The position numbers were made by a program, and so were the translations under genes. This document shows, in pieces, positions 9,540-20,605 of a DNA stretch of 64,000 bases. Origin of the DNA: Eonycteris spelaea (lineage: Eukaryota; Chordata; Mammalia; Chiroptera; Pteropodidae); assembly GCA_003508835.1 (NCBI GenBank), contig PUFA01000006.1, positions 9,920,001 to 9,984,000 on the forward strand, read 5' to 3'. Under the pieces are notes generated by a model, which saw only the letters and a program-made list of their open reading frames with translations, searched no databases and was not told the origin of the DNA. Each line of letters begins with the position of its first letter. The first letter of the stretch is position 1.

Positions 9540-10010
9540 AACCACATCCTGAACCTGGAGCTCCCCGCAGCCTCAGACCCAGCTATCCAACTGCCTCCTG
9601 TTTGCTTCCTCCCACATGTCCCACAGGCCTCCATCTGAACTCATGGTGTTCACCTACCTCCCAGCTTGATCTTCTCCCCTCACTGGCTGGCTCTACACCC
9701 AGGCCGAGAAAGCTACTTCCTCTCGGGCCTGGTGCATCTTTGTACACCTCCTTCAGAGCTCTGACCACTTTTTTTTTAATTAGGACAACTTACTACCAGT
9801 TTTACCATTATCTGTATTTCTGTCTGTTCCCTCAATGAACTGTGAACTCCTACAGACAAAAGACTGGACCCGATTCATCTCTGCATCCCCAGTGCCTAGA
9901 GCAGAGTCTGGTGCAGAGGACATGCCATCAACCTTTGATGAATAGAAGAATGTGTGGATGAATTAATGAATGAACGAACAAATAAATGAACATAGACGGA
10001 TGTCTTTCAA
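9540..10010 (+). mobile_element. L2 LINE 3' part
   Basis: AGCTATCCAACTGCCTCCTG and TGTCCCACAGGCCTCCATC match L2 ORF2 past the RT domain. There is then a jump to the 3' UTR: CTACAGACAAAAGACTGGAC, CATCCCCAGTGCCTAGAGC, and a terminal GAAT-type tail (GAATTAATGAATGAACGAAC). Confidence 0.8.
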
Positions 10011-10084
10011 GGTTTTTTAAATAAAAAACGGCTTCTTGAAAGAGACTCCCAAAGTTCCACTGAGAATAGTGAAATTAGATAGCA

Positions 10085-10248
10085 TGTTAGAGCCTTATTT
10101 ATTGCATACTCTGAGCTCTTTCATACATAGATAGCTGAGGCCCAGAAGGTTAAATAACTTTCTGAAGTTGAACAGTGCTTTAGTGGCAGAGCCCCTGGAC
10201 TAGCCCTCAAACCTCCCAACTTTATAGTCTGCAGTCTCGTCCTCTCTT
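10085..10248 (-). mobile_element. MIR SINE, antisense
   Basis: GATAGCTGAGGCCCAGAAGG, TTAAATAACTTTCTGAAGT and TAGTGGCAGAGCCCCTGGAC follow the antisense MIR core and tRNA-related part. Confidence 0.78.
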
Positions 10249-10429
10249 TCTGTAGGGTGAGTCTAAGTGAGCTCTTCCCAGACTCCTGAGCTTGGCTTCC
10301 AAAAATAGGCTCCAGCAGGCAGAGAGTATTCTAGACTATCTACAAGGTTTTATTAACAACGATGTGATTCATAGCAGAAAAATTGACTGAGCTTCTCAGA
10401 AATTTCCAGTTCTAAGAATAAGTATAGGA

Positions 10430-10545
10430 CTACATGACTGTATGGCCCTGATTCACTCTAAGCTTCAGTTTCCTCATCTGCAAAATGGGAATAATAATAG
10501 CACCTACCCTGACATGATGTATGTTTTTTTCTCTTTAGGCTCTTG
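10430..10545 (+). mobile_element. MIR SINE fragment, sense
   Basis: TAAGCTTCAGTTTCCTCATC, TGCAAAATGGGAATAATAAT and AGCACCTACCCTGACATGAT are the MIR core. Confidence 0.85.
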
Positions 10546-12110
10546 CGGTAGGTTGTATTATTATCTGCAACCGTTTGCTGGATTCTTGGGAAAAGGTTCC
10601 CCTCTCTGCCCATTGCAATGAGAGTTAGTGCGTTTGGGGGCGGGAGGAGTACACCTCATGGCCCCCTCCGTGTCAGCCTGGGCCATTGTTTTTCTTTGGT
10701 GAATGGAATGTGAAGAGAAGTGACATATGTCACATCCGGCAGAAGCTTTAAGACCCATTGCAGGATTCAACCAGGGCATTTTTCCTTCCACCTCTAGACT
10801 GACATGGGGGCTGCTCCTTCATTCTGAGACACAGATTGCGAACACGTAGAACAGAATCTCAAATGCCCTGCAGCTATCATATCACTGAAGTGAAAAATAA
10901 GCCATTGAGATCATGGGATAGTTTCTGCTGCATTGTCTACCCTACGCCGACTAATAATCTTTTCCTTATAATATAGACAGACTCATTTGGGACAACTTAA
11001 AAGGGAGGATGGGCTTTGCTTTGTGGTAAAGATATCCACAAAATGCATAAACCCCCAGGTGGTCCTAGGGCTAAGTATTAGTTAGTGGTCAGGGTAAGGT
11101 GTCATAATAAAGAGACTCCAAAATAAAAATCTTAAAAAGGATACACATTTACTTTTCTCATAAAACAGTACAGAAGTAAGTGGCTGATCAGCGTTGTTAG
11201 GCAGCTCAGCTCCAGGAGGTTTCCCAAAGATCTAGGTTCCTTCCAACTTGCTGCTTCTGCTTTCTTCTACGGAATTACCCTCATCTGCACCATGTCTACA
11301 TTCCAGCCTGCAGGAAGGAGAGAATAGGGACAACCAGTGTTCCTTTTAAGGGTGTACAGAGAAGTTGCCTATACCATTCACAGTCCATTGACAAGATCTT
11401 ACTTGTATGGCCAGAACTAATTTAAGGAGGCTGGGAAAGGAGTTTCTGGCCAGGTGACCACGTGCCCTGAGGAAATGCAAAGGGAGCTTCCTATTAGTAA
11501 ACGAAAGACAGAGATGATTTGATGGTGGCTTACATAGGCTCATGAGAGCCAATTGCATGTATTTCCTCGCCCCCCCCCGCCCCCAATTCCATAGTCATCG
11601 ACATGTCAGCCTTAGTGAGAGTATTTACACCACGGAAATTGGCAAACATTATAAATCTGGATTCCCTCATCCGCCCATTACAACTGGCCAGAGAGCCAGT
11701 TGTTAAACATTGACCAGCACTGAGGATAATGGATACTGGGAGGCAATTAGCAGTCTCTACCACAGTCAGGCCATGTTTTCTTGGTGTCTCTACTGCCTTC
11801 ACCTCTCATTCTTGGGAGGCTTTCTCACCTTCTGCTTTTCAAGAAGTTCTCCTTGGTTCAGATCCATCAGTGCAGCTCATCTGTTCTTACTCTAGATTTC
11901 CTGCCCTAGGCCCAAATGCCCACACTTGGCTACTCAACTATGCCCAGAGGTGGTAGAGCTGGATGGGGGATCATGCACACAGCTGCCTTCAGAGGGGCCA
12001 TGAGCAGGACTGGCACTAGAGGCAGACCCTGTGTGTACCTAAGGTGTGAAAGTTCTTTTTCCATCCCTATCACAGAGTTTAGTTTGTAGGAGACTCTCCT
12101 TATGCAGTTT
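10545..12110. other. Unique stretch without recognised genes
   Basis: No repeat family is recognised apart from a C-run at about 11569-11584 (CCCCCCCCCGCCCCC). Overlapping short frames at 11530-11956 occur on both strands and lack domains. The poly-pyrimidine and TAAT-containing patches here are not clustered enough to call a regulatory site. Confidence 0.4.
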
Positions 12111-12235
12111 TTCTAATATTTATTTAATTTTTTTTATTGTAGTAAAATACACACAACATAAAATTCACCATCTTAACCGTTTTTAAGTGTACCATGCAGC
12201 AGTACCAAATACATTCATCATGCTAAATCTCTAAA
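12110..12235 (-). mobile_element. L1 3' end, antisense
   Basis: ATTGTAGTAAAATACACACA, ACATAAAATTCACCATC and TTAACCGTTTTTAAGTGTAC are the reverse of the mammalian-wide L1M 3' terminus. The T-rich left end corresponds to the poly(A) tail. Confidence 0.85.
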
Positions 12236-12585
12236 TCTCTAATATTCTTTTTGTACCTCTTGTGATTAGATGACACAGTTTGGTGATAGATGTACTTGCT
12301 AAGGTGCCAGAAAGCCTCCGGCAGAGGCACAGCTGTGCCCTATATCACAAAGGTAGTCTTTTGGGGTATAGACAGGACAGCAATGATTTGCAGGAGACTT
12401 GTGGTCCACACTCAAGGATCTAGTATAGGTGGCTGGATGAGAGAGGGCAAGACAATCCAGGAGGAAAGAAAGAACACAGACTTCAAAGTCAGGCAGAAAC
12501 CAGAACCCACCCCTGTCCCTCGGTGACCTTGGACAAGTTCACCTAACACTGTTCTTCATAAACGCCGTGCCTTCTGTGCCTGAAC
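12235..12585. other. Stretch without recognised features
   Basis: No repeat or exon is recognised. A plus-strand frame of 78 codons (12290-12526) has no domain features. Confidence 0.4.
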
Positions 12586-12589
12586 AGTT

Positions 12590-12905
12590 AGTTCCTCCCC
12601 CTCTTTGTCTGATCGATGCCATAAGTTCTTCGAGGCCTCCCATCTAAAAATGGGTCTCTGCATGATTTACTCTCACAGCACCCTGCTCTTTCTTTTTGTA
12701 GCGCCAGTCAGCTTTTTATTATATATTTATCTACTTATCTCCTAATTTTTCATGTCTCTGCACTAATCTGTACACTCCATGTTTGTTTTATTCAGCATTG
12801 TATCCTCAGCACTGAGCCCAGGCCTGGCACGAAGATGCAATCCAATAAAAATTAGTTAAATGAATGAATGAACAGATGAATGAATGAGTGAAAGAATAAA
12901 TTAAG
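12590..12905 (+). mobile_element. L2 LINE 3' end
   Basis: TCAGCATTGTATCCTCAGCA, CTGAGCCCAGGCCTGGCACG and the terminal TTAAATGAATGAATGAAC are the L2 3' UTR and tail. The upstream part (12590-12780) is weaker. Confidence 0.8.
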
Positions 12906-13163
12906 TTAGTTAACATCTCTAAACCTTAACTGTAAACAGGAGGGTGTTTAAAATATCTAACAGGTAAGGCAGGGGCAGGAACAAATCAAAAAACATGCCA
13001 GGTGTTCAAGCCAAAGTTTCAGAACAATGAGTGTGCTGGAGATCCTTGCTGCGCCAGGTATTACCCTCTAGTTGCTGGATGGTGCAGAGATCTGTGGTGT
13101 CCCAGGGAAGAAAATGGGGAGAAGGGAACCTGGATGGGCACTTAGGGGACTTGATGCAGCAGT

Positions 13164-13180
13164 CTCTCTCTCTCACACAC

Positions 13181-13211
<31 letters not shown>

Positions 13212-13212
13212 T
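13164..13212. repeat. (CA)n microsatellite
   Basis: CTCTCTCTCTCACACACACA continues as CA units with single interruptions (ATACAC, ACGCAC), ending in ACACATAT. Confidence 0.95.
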
Positions 13213-13214
13213 AT

Positions 13215-14590
13215 TTAATGTATATATATTAACTAGTATTTGAAGTTTTACTGGTACAAATCAGCTAAATGTCATCCCTGTCTATAAAATGGAGAAACTG
13301 ATACCTCACTGATCAAAAGGGATGCTGGGGAAGTAATATCAATCAGCTCCGTGACATGAAGTAAAGAAAACACCAGAAGCTTAGAAAATACTATGACAGA
13401 AATAGCTGCACTTCTCCTTCTTGCTCCTCAACCCAACCCCCATGCCCAGGAGATAGAGTGAAGTCTTCATAACCAGGTCCAGCTGCGTGGGGGGAAATCT
13501 CATTCAATTTGGAAAGGCTGTCAGCGTCTGAGGAATTGTGAATATAAAAGAACAGAACAGGACCAGGTGGCAGAAGAGACTGTGGGTCTCCAGGAGATTC
13601 CTCCTTAACTGACAAAAACTTAGAAATAGGGGTCCCTCCCACCAAAGGCTTGGCTTAGCCCCCACTAGTGTTCAAGACGGTAGGCCCTTTTTTCCTCTCT
13701 GTGTTTCTAAATTTCTCTGACCCAAAAGCTCATTCATAGTAGGGGCAGAGGCTCCAGAGCTAAGGGCTAGGGGTCTTTGACTTCAAGACTCCAGATCAAG
13801 ACACTTGAATTTGCTTCTCCCTTGAGAAGTGCTTGGGCATGGACCCTTGAGCATGGGAGAACCAGTTGCTGGGGGTCCAGCTTGTTTTCTAGGCACCAGC
13901 TAAAAATGAGAGATACCCTACCTCTGATTTCAACACAAAGAGGAATTGACTAAAGAAGAATCCAAGGCTGAGGACAGCAATAGGGAGGTAAACAATAATC
14001 TTAGCTCCCTGCGAAATCTAGGCACTGGCTTAACTTTGCTTTCTCACTGCAGACTGACTGGCTCTTTTTCCTGGGATGCTTGGTAGAAAATGTCCACTAC
14101 CAACAGCTCCTTTGTTTATATCATCTCAGTTCAACCGAGCAGCCAGAGTCAGACAGTAAGGCTTTAGCTCCGTCCATTCCAGGGTACTGGAGATGAGATG
14201 TAACTGGCTCAGCTTGGTTCAAGTGTCTGCCCCAACGAATCATCTGTAGCCTGGGGTGAGGAGTGAAATCAAAGGTGTGTTTGGCTTTTCTCCTCCCAAC
14301 CCTGTGGATGGGGAGGTAGAGGGGGAAGGGGGAAACCATCCCTAGAACAGGGATACTGGGCAGGCAGTAGGCAGAAAATATGTTCTACATATGATCTGTC
14401 CAATGTCACTCAGCCAGAAAATGGCACACCAAGTCCAAAGGATTCCTACATTCTTTCCATTATGCTCCATTTCAGGATCATGAAATTGTTTTCATTGAGT
14501 CTGAGGGACACCAGAGGTGAAGCTCAGAGCTTCAGACTCCAACAAGGATTTGGAGAGCTGATGGCAGTGAGTAGAACAGTGTTTCCCAAT
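13215..14590. other. Unique stretch without recognised genes
   Basis: Non-repetitive DNA with short frames only (84 codons minus at 13645-13391, 72 codons minus at 14339-14121). No domain, no splice-consistent coding exon and no known repeat were seen. Confidence 0.4.
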
Positions 14591-14700
14591 TCTAGCCTCC
14601 CTGCTAGACTATAAACTGGGAAGGACTGTGTGGGTCTAGCCTGGGTCCTGGCTGGTAGGAGTACTTGGTAATTATTGAATGAATGAATGAATGAATGAGC
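14590..14700 (+). mobile_element. L2 3' end with GAAT tail
   Basis: The phrase GGAAGGACTGTGTGGGTC, a degraded TACTTGGTAATTATT and then four to five GAAT units match the L2 3' terminus and its tail. Confidence 0.65.
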
Positions 14701-14734
14701 TTCTAAATCACTTATAGAGCTTGGTAAAAAGAAA

Positions 14735-14978
14735 GATAATAATAGTAACATTTACTAAGTACTTAGTATTCTGAGACTTTGCGTGTATTAAATCACTAAT
14801 CATCTCATCAAATCAATGAGCCAAATATTACTATTCCCTTTTATAAGTAATATACTGAGGCATAGAAAGGTTAAGAAATTTGCCTAAGTTCATTGGGTTA
14901 CTGGCAGAACTGATGCAAATCTAAGCAACCTGGACCCAGGGCCTCCACACTCACTGCACCATACAGCCTCTCAAGATA
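14735..14978 (-). mobile_element. MIR SINE, antisense
   Basis: AGTAACATTTACTAAGTACT, TACTGAGGCATAGAAAGGTT, AAGAAATTTGCCTAAGTTC and a tRNA-related end (TGCACCATACAGCC) give an almost full-length antisense MIR. Confidence 0.9.
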
Positions 14979-14984
14979 CGTTAG

Positions 14985-15112
14985 TAGCCCACCCCAGACT
15001 TAGAGAATTGGAATCTCTGGGGGTGGGACCTGGGAATCTCTATTTTAACAAGTTGCACAGGTGATTCTGATGCACAGCCAGAATTAGACCTAAAACTGTG
15101 AATCTAAAAATT
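14985..15112. mobile_element. MER5-type hAT-Charlie MITE fragment
   Basis: AGAATTGGAATCTCTGGGGG, TGGGACCTGGGAATCTC, TTTAACAAGTTGCACAGGTG and ATTCTGATGCACAGCC follow the MER5 family. The right terminal inverted repeat is degraded. Confidence 0.7.
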
Positions 15113-15114
15113 AG

Positions 15115-15715
15115 CAGTAAGCCTGGGGCCATGCGACTAAAACAAATAAGGCTGCTTCCAGGATTTTAAAGCTTACCGGACAGTGTGAACACACAGCCTG
15201 CCAAATGATGATGACTGTATCCACTTTGTGAGGAGGGAACCCAAACCCGGATCAATAAAGAACCCTCTAGGGATCTTCAAGCAGAAAGCCAGCCCAGGAG
15301 ACCTGCCTATGACACATTTTCCTAAGGTGCTCCAGCCTCAGGCCGCTATCATCCGGAGAGCTGGGACAGACTATGTACCTGCCTAGTTCCTGGACTTTGA
15401 TCTCCCATCTGACCTCCATCTCACCCCTGCTCTGATCTGACAACTCCTGCTGGGTTGACCCCATCTCTGACCCCAGCCTGCCCCAGTTTTCAGCCTCACC
15501 ACTCCAGGCTGATATCTCACATGATGACAGCTTGAGGCAGGACAATATTCGTATTGGCCAATGATAATAGGAGCAAGACACCATCTCTTGTAATAGACAT
15601 GTCAAAAGAGCTGTGACTTCCCGAGTGGAATTCAGGTATCTTAAACAACTCTGCAATCATCACAGAGTGTGGATTTAGAAACAGTAAGAAATAAATAGCC
15701 TTTGGTACTAACTGG
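15115..15715. other. Unique stretch without recognised genes
   Basis: A minus-strand frame of 129 codons spans 15656-15267. Its translation has no recognisable motif or repeats and its Cys/Leu/Ser composition is not distinctive. I treat it as a chance frame. Confidence 0.4.
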
Positions 15716-15717
15716 TG

Positions 15718-15842
15718 CGATGCTCTTTCATTCATTGAACAAATGGTTATTGAGAGCCAATTCCATGATGGTTTCTGTGTTAGCACTGGGGTCATGAAAG
15801 ATCAACAAGACATCATCTCTGCCGCTAGGGAGTTCCCTTATG
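15718..15842 (-). mobile_element. L2 3' end, antisense
   Basis: TTTCATTCATTGAACAAATG, TTATTGAGAGCCAATTCC and ATCATCTCTGCCGCTAGGGA follow the antisense L2 3' UTR. Confidence 0.75.
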
Positions 15843-16129
15843 CCCAGTTTTGCTGTGGTACCCAGAGAAGATGATGCTCTATAGATTAGCCAATGAATTG
15901 AACCAAAGAGAAGAAGGTCTGCAGGATTGAATTTTCAGAGAGGAGATGATTCTAGCTTTGTCCAAGTTTCCAAAGTCCATAAAATACTGGATTGACCTAT
16001 GGAAGCTTGGGGGAGCTAATGAGCCTCAGAACACAAACACCTTAAAAAAAAAAAAACCAACCTAGATCTATCTGTGCACCCGAGGTACAGGCCCAGGCAT
16101 TGGAAGCCTTCCTGGTAGGCATTAAAAGG

Positions 16130-16290
16130 GCTCAGGATTATGGTTTGAGATACCACATTTTGTTCCTGGCTATGCTCTAATTTGATTTGTCATCTTAGAC
16201 AATTCACATTCTTTCTCTGGACCTCAGTTTCCTCAAACCATTTCTCTCTAAATATCCAGCTCCTCAAATAGTGTTTGTCAAATGAATAAA
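16130..16290 (+). mobile_element. MIR SINE, sense
   Basis: AGACAATTCACATTCTTTCT and CTGGACCTCAGTTTCCTC mark the MIR core. The flanks are degraded. Confidence 0.65.
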
Positions 16291-16519
16291 CGAACCTCTA
16301 AATTCCCTTCCAGCTCTGATATTGTGAATCTATGAGTTGGAGACATCTCTGGGAAAGAATGAAATTGGCCAAGAAGAAAAAGTTTAGTCCCACTCCTGAG
16401 GGGCCCTGGGTCACACTCCATTATGCAAATATAATCTGCTCTTTATGAACTACCTCTCCTTTCTCTTTATCCCCTTTCTTCATTTTCCATCTCCTCTGCA
16501 TTCCCTTCTACCCCAAACA

Positions 16520-16975
16520 TGTTGTCGTGGGTTGAATTGTGTCTCCCAGAAAAGACAGGTTAAAGTCCTAACCTCCAGTACTCACGAATGTGATATTATT
16601 TGGAAATAGGGTCTTTGTAGATATAATCGAGTAAAGATGAAGTCATACTGGATTAAGGTGGGCCCTACTCCAAAAGGTCTCATGTCCGTATAAGAAGAGG
16701 AATGCCACACAGGAAGAATGCCATGTGATGATAGAGGCAGAGATTGGAGTGATGGTGTCACAAGTCAAAAGATACCAAGAATTGCTGGCAACCACCAGAA
16801 GCTAAGAGAGAGGCACTTAACAGATTCCCCCTCTAAGCCCCCAAGAAGGAACCAACCCTGCCAACACCTTAATTTTGGACTTCTGGCCTCTTGGGTTGTG
16901 AGAGAATAAATTTGTATTGTTTGAAGCCACCCAGTTTTGGGCATTTTGTTACTAAAGCCCTAGGAAACTAATACA
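16520..16975 (+). mobile_element. MaLR (MLT1-like) solo LTR, sense
   Basis: About 455 bp starting TGTTGTCGTGGGTTGAATTG. Internal landmarks are TGTGATATTATTTGGAAATA, GGATTAAGGTGGGCCCTA, CACCAGAAGCTAAGAG, GAGAGAATAAATTTGTATTG (polyadenylation signal) and TTTGAAGCCACCCAG. It ends GGAAACTAATACA. No internal viral sequence is seen. Subfamily assignment is from memory. Confidence 0.8.
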
Positions 16976-17170
16976 ATTGACCCTTGAATAATGCAGGGGT
17001 AGGGGCATTGACTACCCTCGCAGTTAAAAATTCATGTATTACTTAAGTCGGCCCTACGCATATTGGGATTTCCCACAGATGATCGAAAATACAGTTGACC
17101 CTTGAACTTATACATGGAAATAAGTGGACCCACACAATCCAAACCTGAGTTGTTTGAGAGTCAACTATAT
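16976..17170. mobile_element. Tigger/MER2-like TcMar MITE
   Basis: TTGACCCTTGAATAATGC at the left, GTCGGCCCTACGCATAT in the middle, and AGTTGACCCTTGAACTTAT and GTTTGAGAGTCAACTATA at the right are typical Tigger-derived MITE termini. The copy looks rearranged, since a terminus-like block recurs internally at 17093. It abuts the preceding LTR directly. Confidence 0.75.
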
Positions 17171-17470
17171 ACCTATGCAAGGCCAATATTTGGAAATCAT
17201 CTACCGATGCATGTTAACAGAGCCCTAAAAAGCACCATTAGCCTTGACATCTCTCCAAGTGTTCATTGAAGATGAGTCATCACTGTGCCTGTTGTGGATC
17301 TCTGAAACCAAGAAGCCTGCTTCCCCCATGGGGGAAGAAAGAAGGCCTTCCACATGATTATTTAGCAGGAAGAGATGCTAAGGGGTAGTGAGAAGGGTGG
17401 CAAGCTGCTTTTATTCCCCACTAGGGACAGCCCAAGAAAAAAAAAGGGGGCTTTCATCACTATAAGAGGA
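17170..17470. other. Stretch without recognised features
   Basis: Nothing is recognised except a short A9-G5 run near 17438. Confidence 0.35.
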
Positions 17471-17474
17471 TGCC

Positions 17475-17610
17475 ACAGTTATTTACTTTCACTCATTCAG
17501 TAAACATATGTGAAGCATTTGCTATGCTGGGCATTGCTGGACGCTAGTTAAGAGTATGTGTGTGGATACGGAAGGAATGTTAAAGAAATATAGCAGACAC
17601 TCCCTAAATT
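17475..17610 (-). mobile_element. L2 3' end, antisense
   Basis: CACTCATTCAGTAAACATAT, GCATTTGCTATGCTGGGCAT and GCTGGACGCTAGT follow the antisense L2/MIR-type 3' end. Confidence 0.65.
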
Positions 17611-17639
17611 CTATGAGCCAAGCGGGAATGGGAGGCCTG

Positions 17640-17818
17640 TGGCATGGTGAGTTATGAGTGTGGACTTCGGAATCAGATAGTCCTGGCTTGAATCATCACT
17701 CTGCCATTGACAAGCTACTTAATTCTACTGGGCTTTTGTCTTATTGTAAGTATTAAATAAGATGATGTATATAGCACAGGGCCAGAGTACATGCTCGTTA
17801 ATGTTAGTTATTTTCATT
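17640..17818 (+). mobile_element. MIR SINE, sense
   Basis: GGACTTCGGAATCAGATAGT, CTGGCTTGAATCATCACTC, GCCATTGACAAGCTACTTAA and GTATTAAATAAGATGATG. This is the first of a cluster of seven MIRs leading up to the CpG island. Confidence 0.88.
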
Positions 17819-17889
17819 ATTGGAGAGCAAAGATGTTCACCAGAAACAGCTCAGTAAAGCAGCAAGGTAATTATGATCAAACAGGACCC

Positions 17890-18090
17890 TGTCCAGTTCA
17901 GGCCCTCATCACCTTTTGCCGGACACTGATTGAATGCTTAGAACAACTCCAGGAGGAAGTTAGTCTCATTTTACAAATGATGTTAACTGTGGTTCAGGAA
18001 TGTAAAATAACTTGGCCAAGCTCACACAACAAGGAACATGACAGAGTCAAGGCTCAAACTAGAGCTCCCAAGCACATAGTCTTCCTATTT
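17890..18090 (-). mobile_element. MIR SINE, antisense
   Basis: GTCTCATTTTACAAATGATG, AATAACTTGGCCAAGCTCAC and ACAACAAGGAACATGACAGA give the antisense MIR core. Confidence 0.72.
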
Positions 18091-18164
18091 TCGGGCAACG
18101 TTTATTATGTGGTTCTGTCTATAGAAAGTACATTATACTGGATTTATACATTTATTTTGTTTAA

Positions 18165-18400
18165 TTAGCAAATGTATATCTAGTGCTTACTATAGGGTGT
18201 TCTAAGCACTTTATGTTAGTAACTCATATTCACAAGAGCCTATAAGGTGATAACTATATTATTTCCATTTTGCAGAGGTGGAAATTGAGACACAGATAGG
18301 TTAAGCAACTTTCTCGAGGTCACACAGATAATGAGTAGTGGAAGGAGGATTTACACTTGCTTCTTCAGCTCCTGAGACAACGCTCTTTACCACTGTTCTA
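18165..18400 (-). mobile_element. MIR SINE, antisense
   Basis: TATCTAGTGCTTACTATAGG, TTCTAAGCACTTTATGTTAG, CCATTTTGCAGAGGTGGAAA and AAGCAACTTTCTCGAGGTC; nearly full-length. Confidence 0.92.
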
Positions 18401-19040
18401 TATGGCATTATCTTTTGGGGCGGTGGTGGGTTGGCCATTGAAGTGTGTACATGGAGGGAAAAGGGGAGAATTAATACCCCATACACAAGCCACCCTTTGG
18501 CGCTATTGCTGCAATAAGGCCATGAGTAATTTGACCCTATAAAGAGAATGGCAGAATGTGGGCTGTTTAGCCCTGGGATTCTCTGAGTCAACAGCTTCTC
18601 ATTCCTGACCCACTTCCTGAAAACACTTTGTGCCTCAGCTTTGGAAACTCTTTGAGCACAAAGAGCTCATTTCCTGTGGCCAGGAAGGACAGGATGAGTT
18701 CCTGATGAGAGCTCATCTCCCTCATTAAGAAGCCCATAAAAATGTTTCAAGGAGCCTGACTTATGGTTCCGCTGTTTGTCAGGATCCCCTCTACAAGAAG
18801 CCACTCTGGTAATTTGGTGTGAGGAGATGTGCAGGGGAAACCAACTCCTTTGAGTCCAGGAATTATATATGATCCTAAGAAGAGCAAATGTAATTTGGAG
18901 AGATAACAAGTCTTTGCCAGCACAACAGGCTGTTTAATATGCCACAAGAATGGAAGGCAACTTCAGAATTCCAAAGACAGCTAGGAAAATTGAGAGATTC
19001 CATACATGTGGGTTGTCTGTTCTCATGAAAGCTCCCAGGT
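18400..19040. promoter_or_regulatory. Non-repetitive block with ETS/RUNX-like motif cluster (candidate enhancer)
   Basis: This repeat-free island is flanked by MIRs and lies 1.6-2.2 kb upstream of the CpG island. It contains several GGAA/TTCC ETS cores close together: CACTTCCTG at 18609, ATTTCCTGTGGCC at 18669 (an ETS core joined to a RUNX-type TGTGG), CAGGAAGG, and GAGTTCCTG. It also holds a MARE/AP-1-like TGAGTCA at 18582. Motif presence alone does not show function. Confidence 0.3.
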
Positions 19041-19041
19041 C

Positions 19042-19248
19042 AATAACAGCTAACAATTATGGTGGTTTTACCAGCACTTGTACTAAATGCTTTTTATACA
19101 TTAAATGATTTAATTCTCACATTCATTCCTATCCTATTTTACAAATGAGGAAGTTGAGGCAAAGAGAGGTTAACTTGTCCAAGGTCACACATTAGTGAGT
19201 AGTCAGGTCAGGATTTTAACCCAAGCAGGTCTGCCTTTTTTGTACTCT
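19042..19248 (-). mobile_element. MIR SINE, antisense
   Basis: AGCTAACAATTATGGTGGTT, CTATTTTACAAATGAGGAA, GTTGAGGCAAAGAGAGGTTA and TGTCCAAGGTCACACATTAG. Confidence 0.92.
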
Positions 19249-19735
19249 TGAATACCAGCTAGAGCTTAAGAGGAAATAGGGTTTTATTTTTAAGTCAGCC
19301 CGGTAAGGTGAAATGTACATATGTTCAAATTATCGTTAATAATCCCTTAAAATACCTGTAAAATTTACTATATTTGATTTGAGGCATATGACCTTGTCCA
19401 ATAACTAGTTAGAGAACCACTAAGCTAAACTAAAGGGAGAAGCAAAAGGAAAGTCTATATGTAAATGTTTATGCTTTAAACAACTCTGCCTTTAGGTGAA
19501 CTATGAAATCCCTAGGGGTCAAACAAAGAGGCAGAGAATTATAGAATGTCTTTACCCACCTGCAGGGGTGGCTCTATTCTCTTTTTAATAGTTAGCCTTT
19601 ATGACCTTCACGCATATCACTTGTCACATGATATTTTGTTGGATTGAGAGAGAACATAGTCACATCATAAGAGGAGAGAAACTTCTGGTATAAAAGTGAT
19701 TCTAAATTCCAAGCCTAAATTAAGTCAACCTGGTA
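19248..19735. other. Stretch without recognised features
   Basis: AT-rich, no repeat family or exon recognised. Confidence 0.4.
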
Positions 19736-19737
19736 CG

Positions 19738-19970
19738 ACGAGATGCCTTAAGAATAGCTCTGGAGCCAGATAGGCCTGGATTTGAACCCTAAATTTGCTA
19801 CTTACTAGCTGTGTAACCTTGGACAATTTGCTTAACTTCTCAAAGCTTTGGATTCTTAATCTGTAAAATAATCATAGCAATATCGCCATGTTGAGAAGAT
19901 TGATTTTTAAAGTTTATAAACTAGCGAGCTTGAGTACAAAGCATAGTTATTAAGCACTAGCTATTTGATC
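19738..19970 (+). mobile_element. MIR SINE, sense
   Basis: GAGCCAGATAGGCCTGGATT, GCTACTTACTAGCTGTGTAA and CCTTGGACAATTTGCTTAAC, followed by a degraded 3' part. Confidence 0.93.
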
Positions 19971-20105
19971 CAAGGCAGGTCACATCGTCTCTGAGCCTCA
20001 TTTCTCCTCATCTGCAATACTGTTCTGCCTACTACCTCAAAGGTCATTGTAAAGACACTACAAAGTTTGTATGAGAATTTTCTCAGCTGCTTGGTAAAAC
20101 CTGGG
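19970..20105 (+). mobile_element. MIR SINE fragment, sense
   Basis: AGGCAGGTCACATCGTCTC, TGAGCCTCATTTCTCCTCAT, CTGCAATACTGTTCTGCC and TACTACCTCAAAGGTCATTG follow the core of a second MIR in tandem with the previous one. Confidence 0.75.
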
Positions 20106-20164
20106 ATTGTGAGGCAGTGCTAGGAGACCCCTGTTGGAGAAAATAACTCAGGAGACTCCAAGGG

Positions 20165-20392
20165 CCTGAAGTCAGAAATGGGCTCAGATTTCTATTTTTG
20201 CCATTTATCATGGTTGTGTTATAAACGTGGCTTTGAGTGAGTTACTTAACCTCTCTGAGTCTCATCTTTCACTTCTATAAAATGGGGTTAACAGTACTTA
20301 CATCACAGGGTTACCCCGAGAATCATATTCTGCAGAAAAGTATTAGGCACGTGGTAAACACTCAAAAAATGTTTGCTGAATCTGAATCTTTC
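20165..20392 (+). mobile_element. MIR SINE, sense
   Basis: GAGTGAGTTACTTAACCTCT, TAAAATGGGGTTAACAGTAC, TTACATCACAGGGTTACC and CACGTGGTAAACACTCAAAA. It ends right at the upstream edge of the CpG island. Confidence 0.92.
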
Positions 20393-20605
20393 TGAGGTGG
20401 GCCTAATTGAGTCCCTCTCCTACGAGACTGGAAAAGCTCACGGGTGTGTCGGGGCGGAGCTCAGGTAGGGGAGATGCTCCCGGGTCCACTAGGCTCCAGT
20501 GCCTCCCCACTTCCTCGCTCGCCCAGCCGTTGCCATGGGCACCGGTTGTTCAGCCCAGAGCAGCACCTAGGCGTGTTCAGCCGAATCCCCGCCTTTCCAG
20601 AGTGA

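Noticed and set aside
15267..15656. 129-codon minus-strand frame
   Set aside because: No domain, no similarity that I recognise and no supporting signals. Treated as chance.
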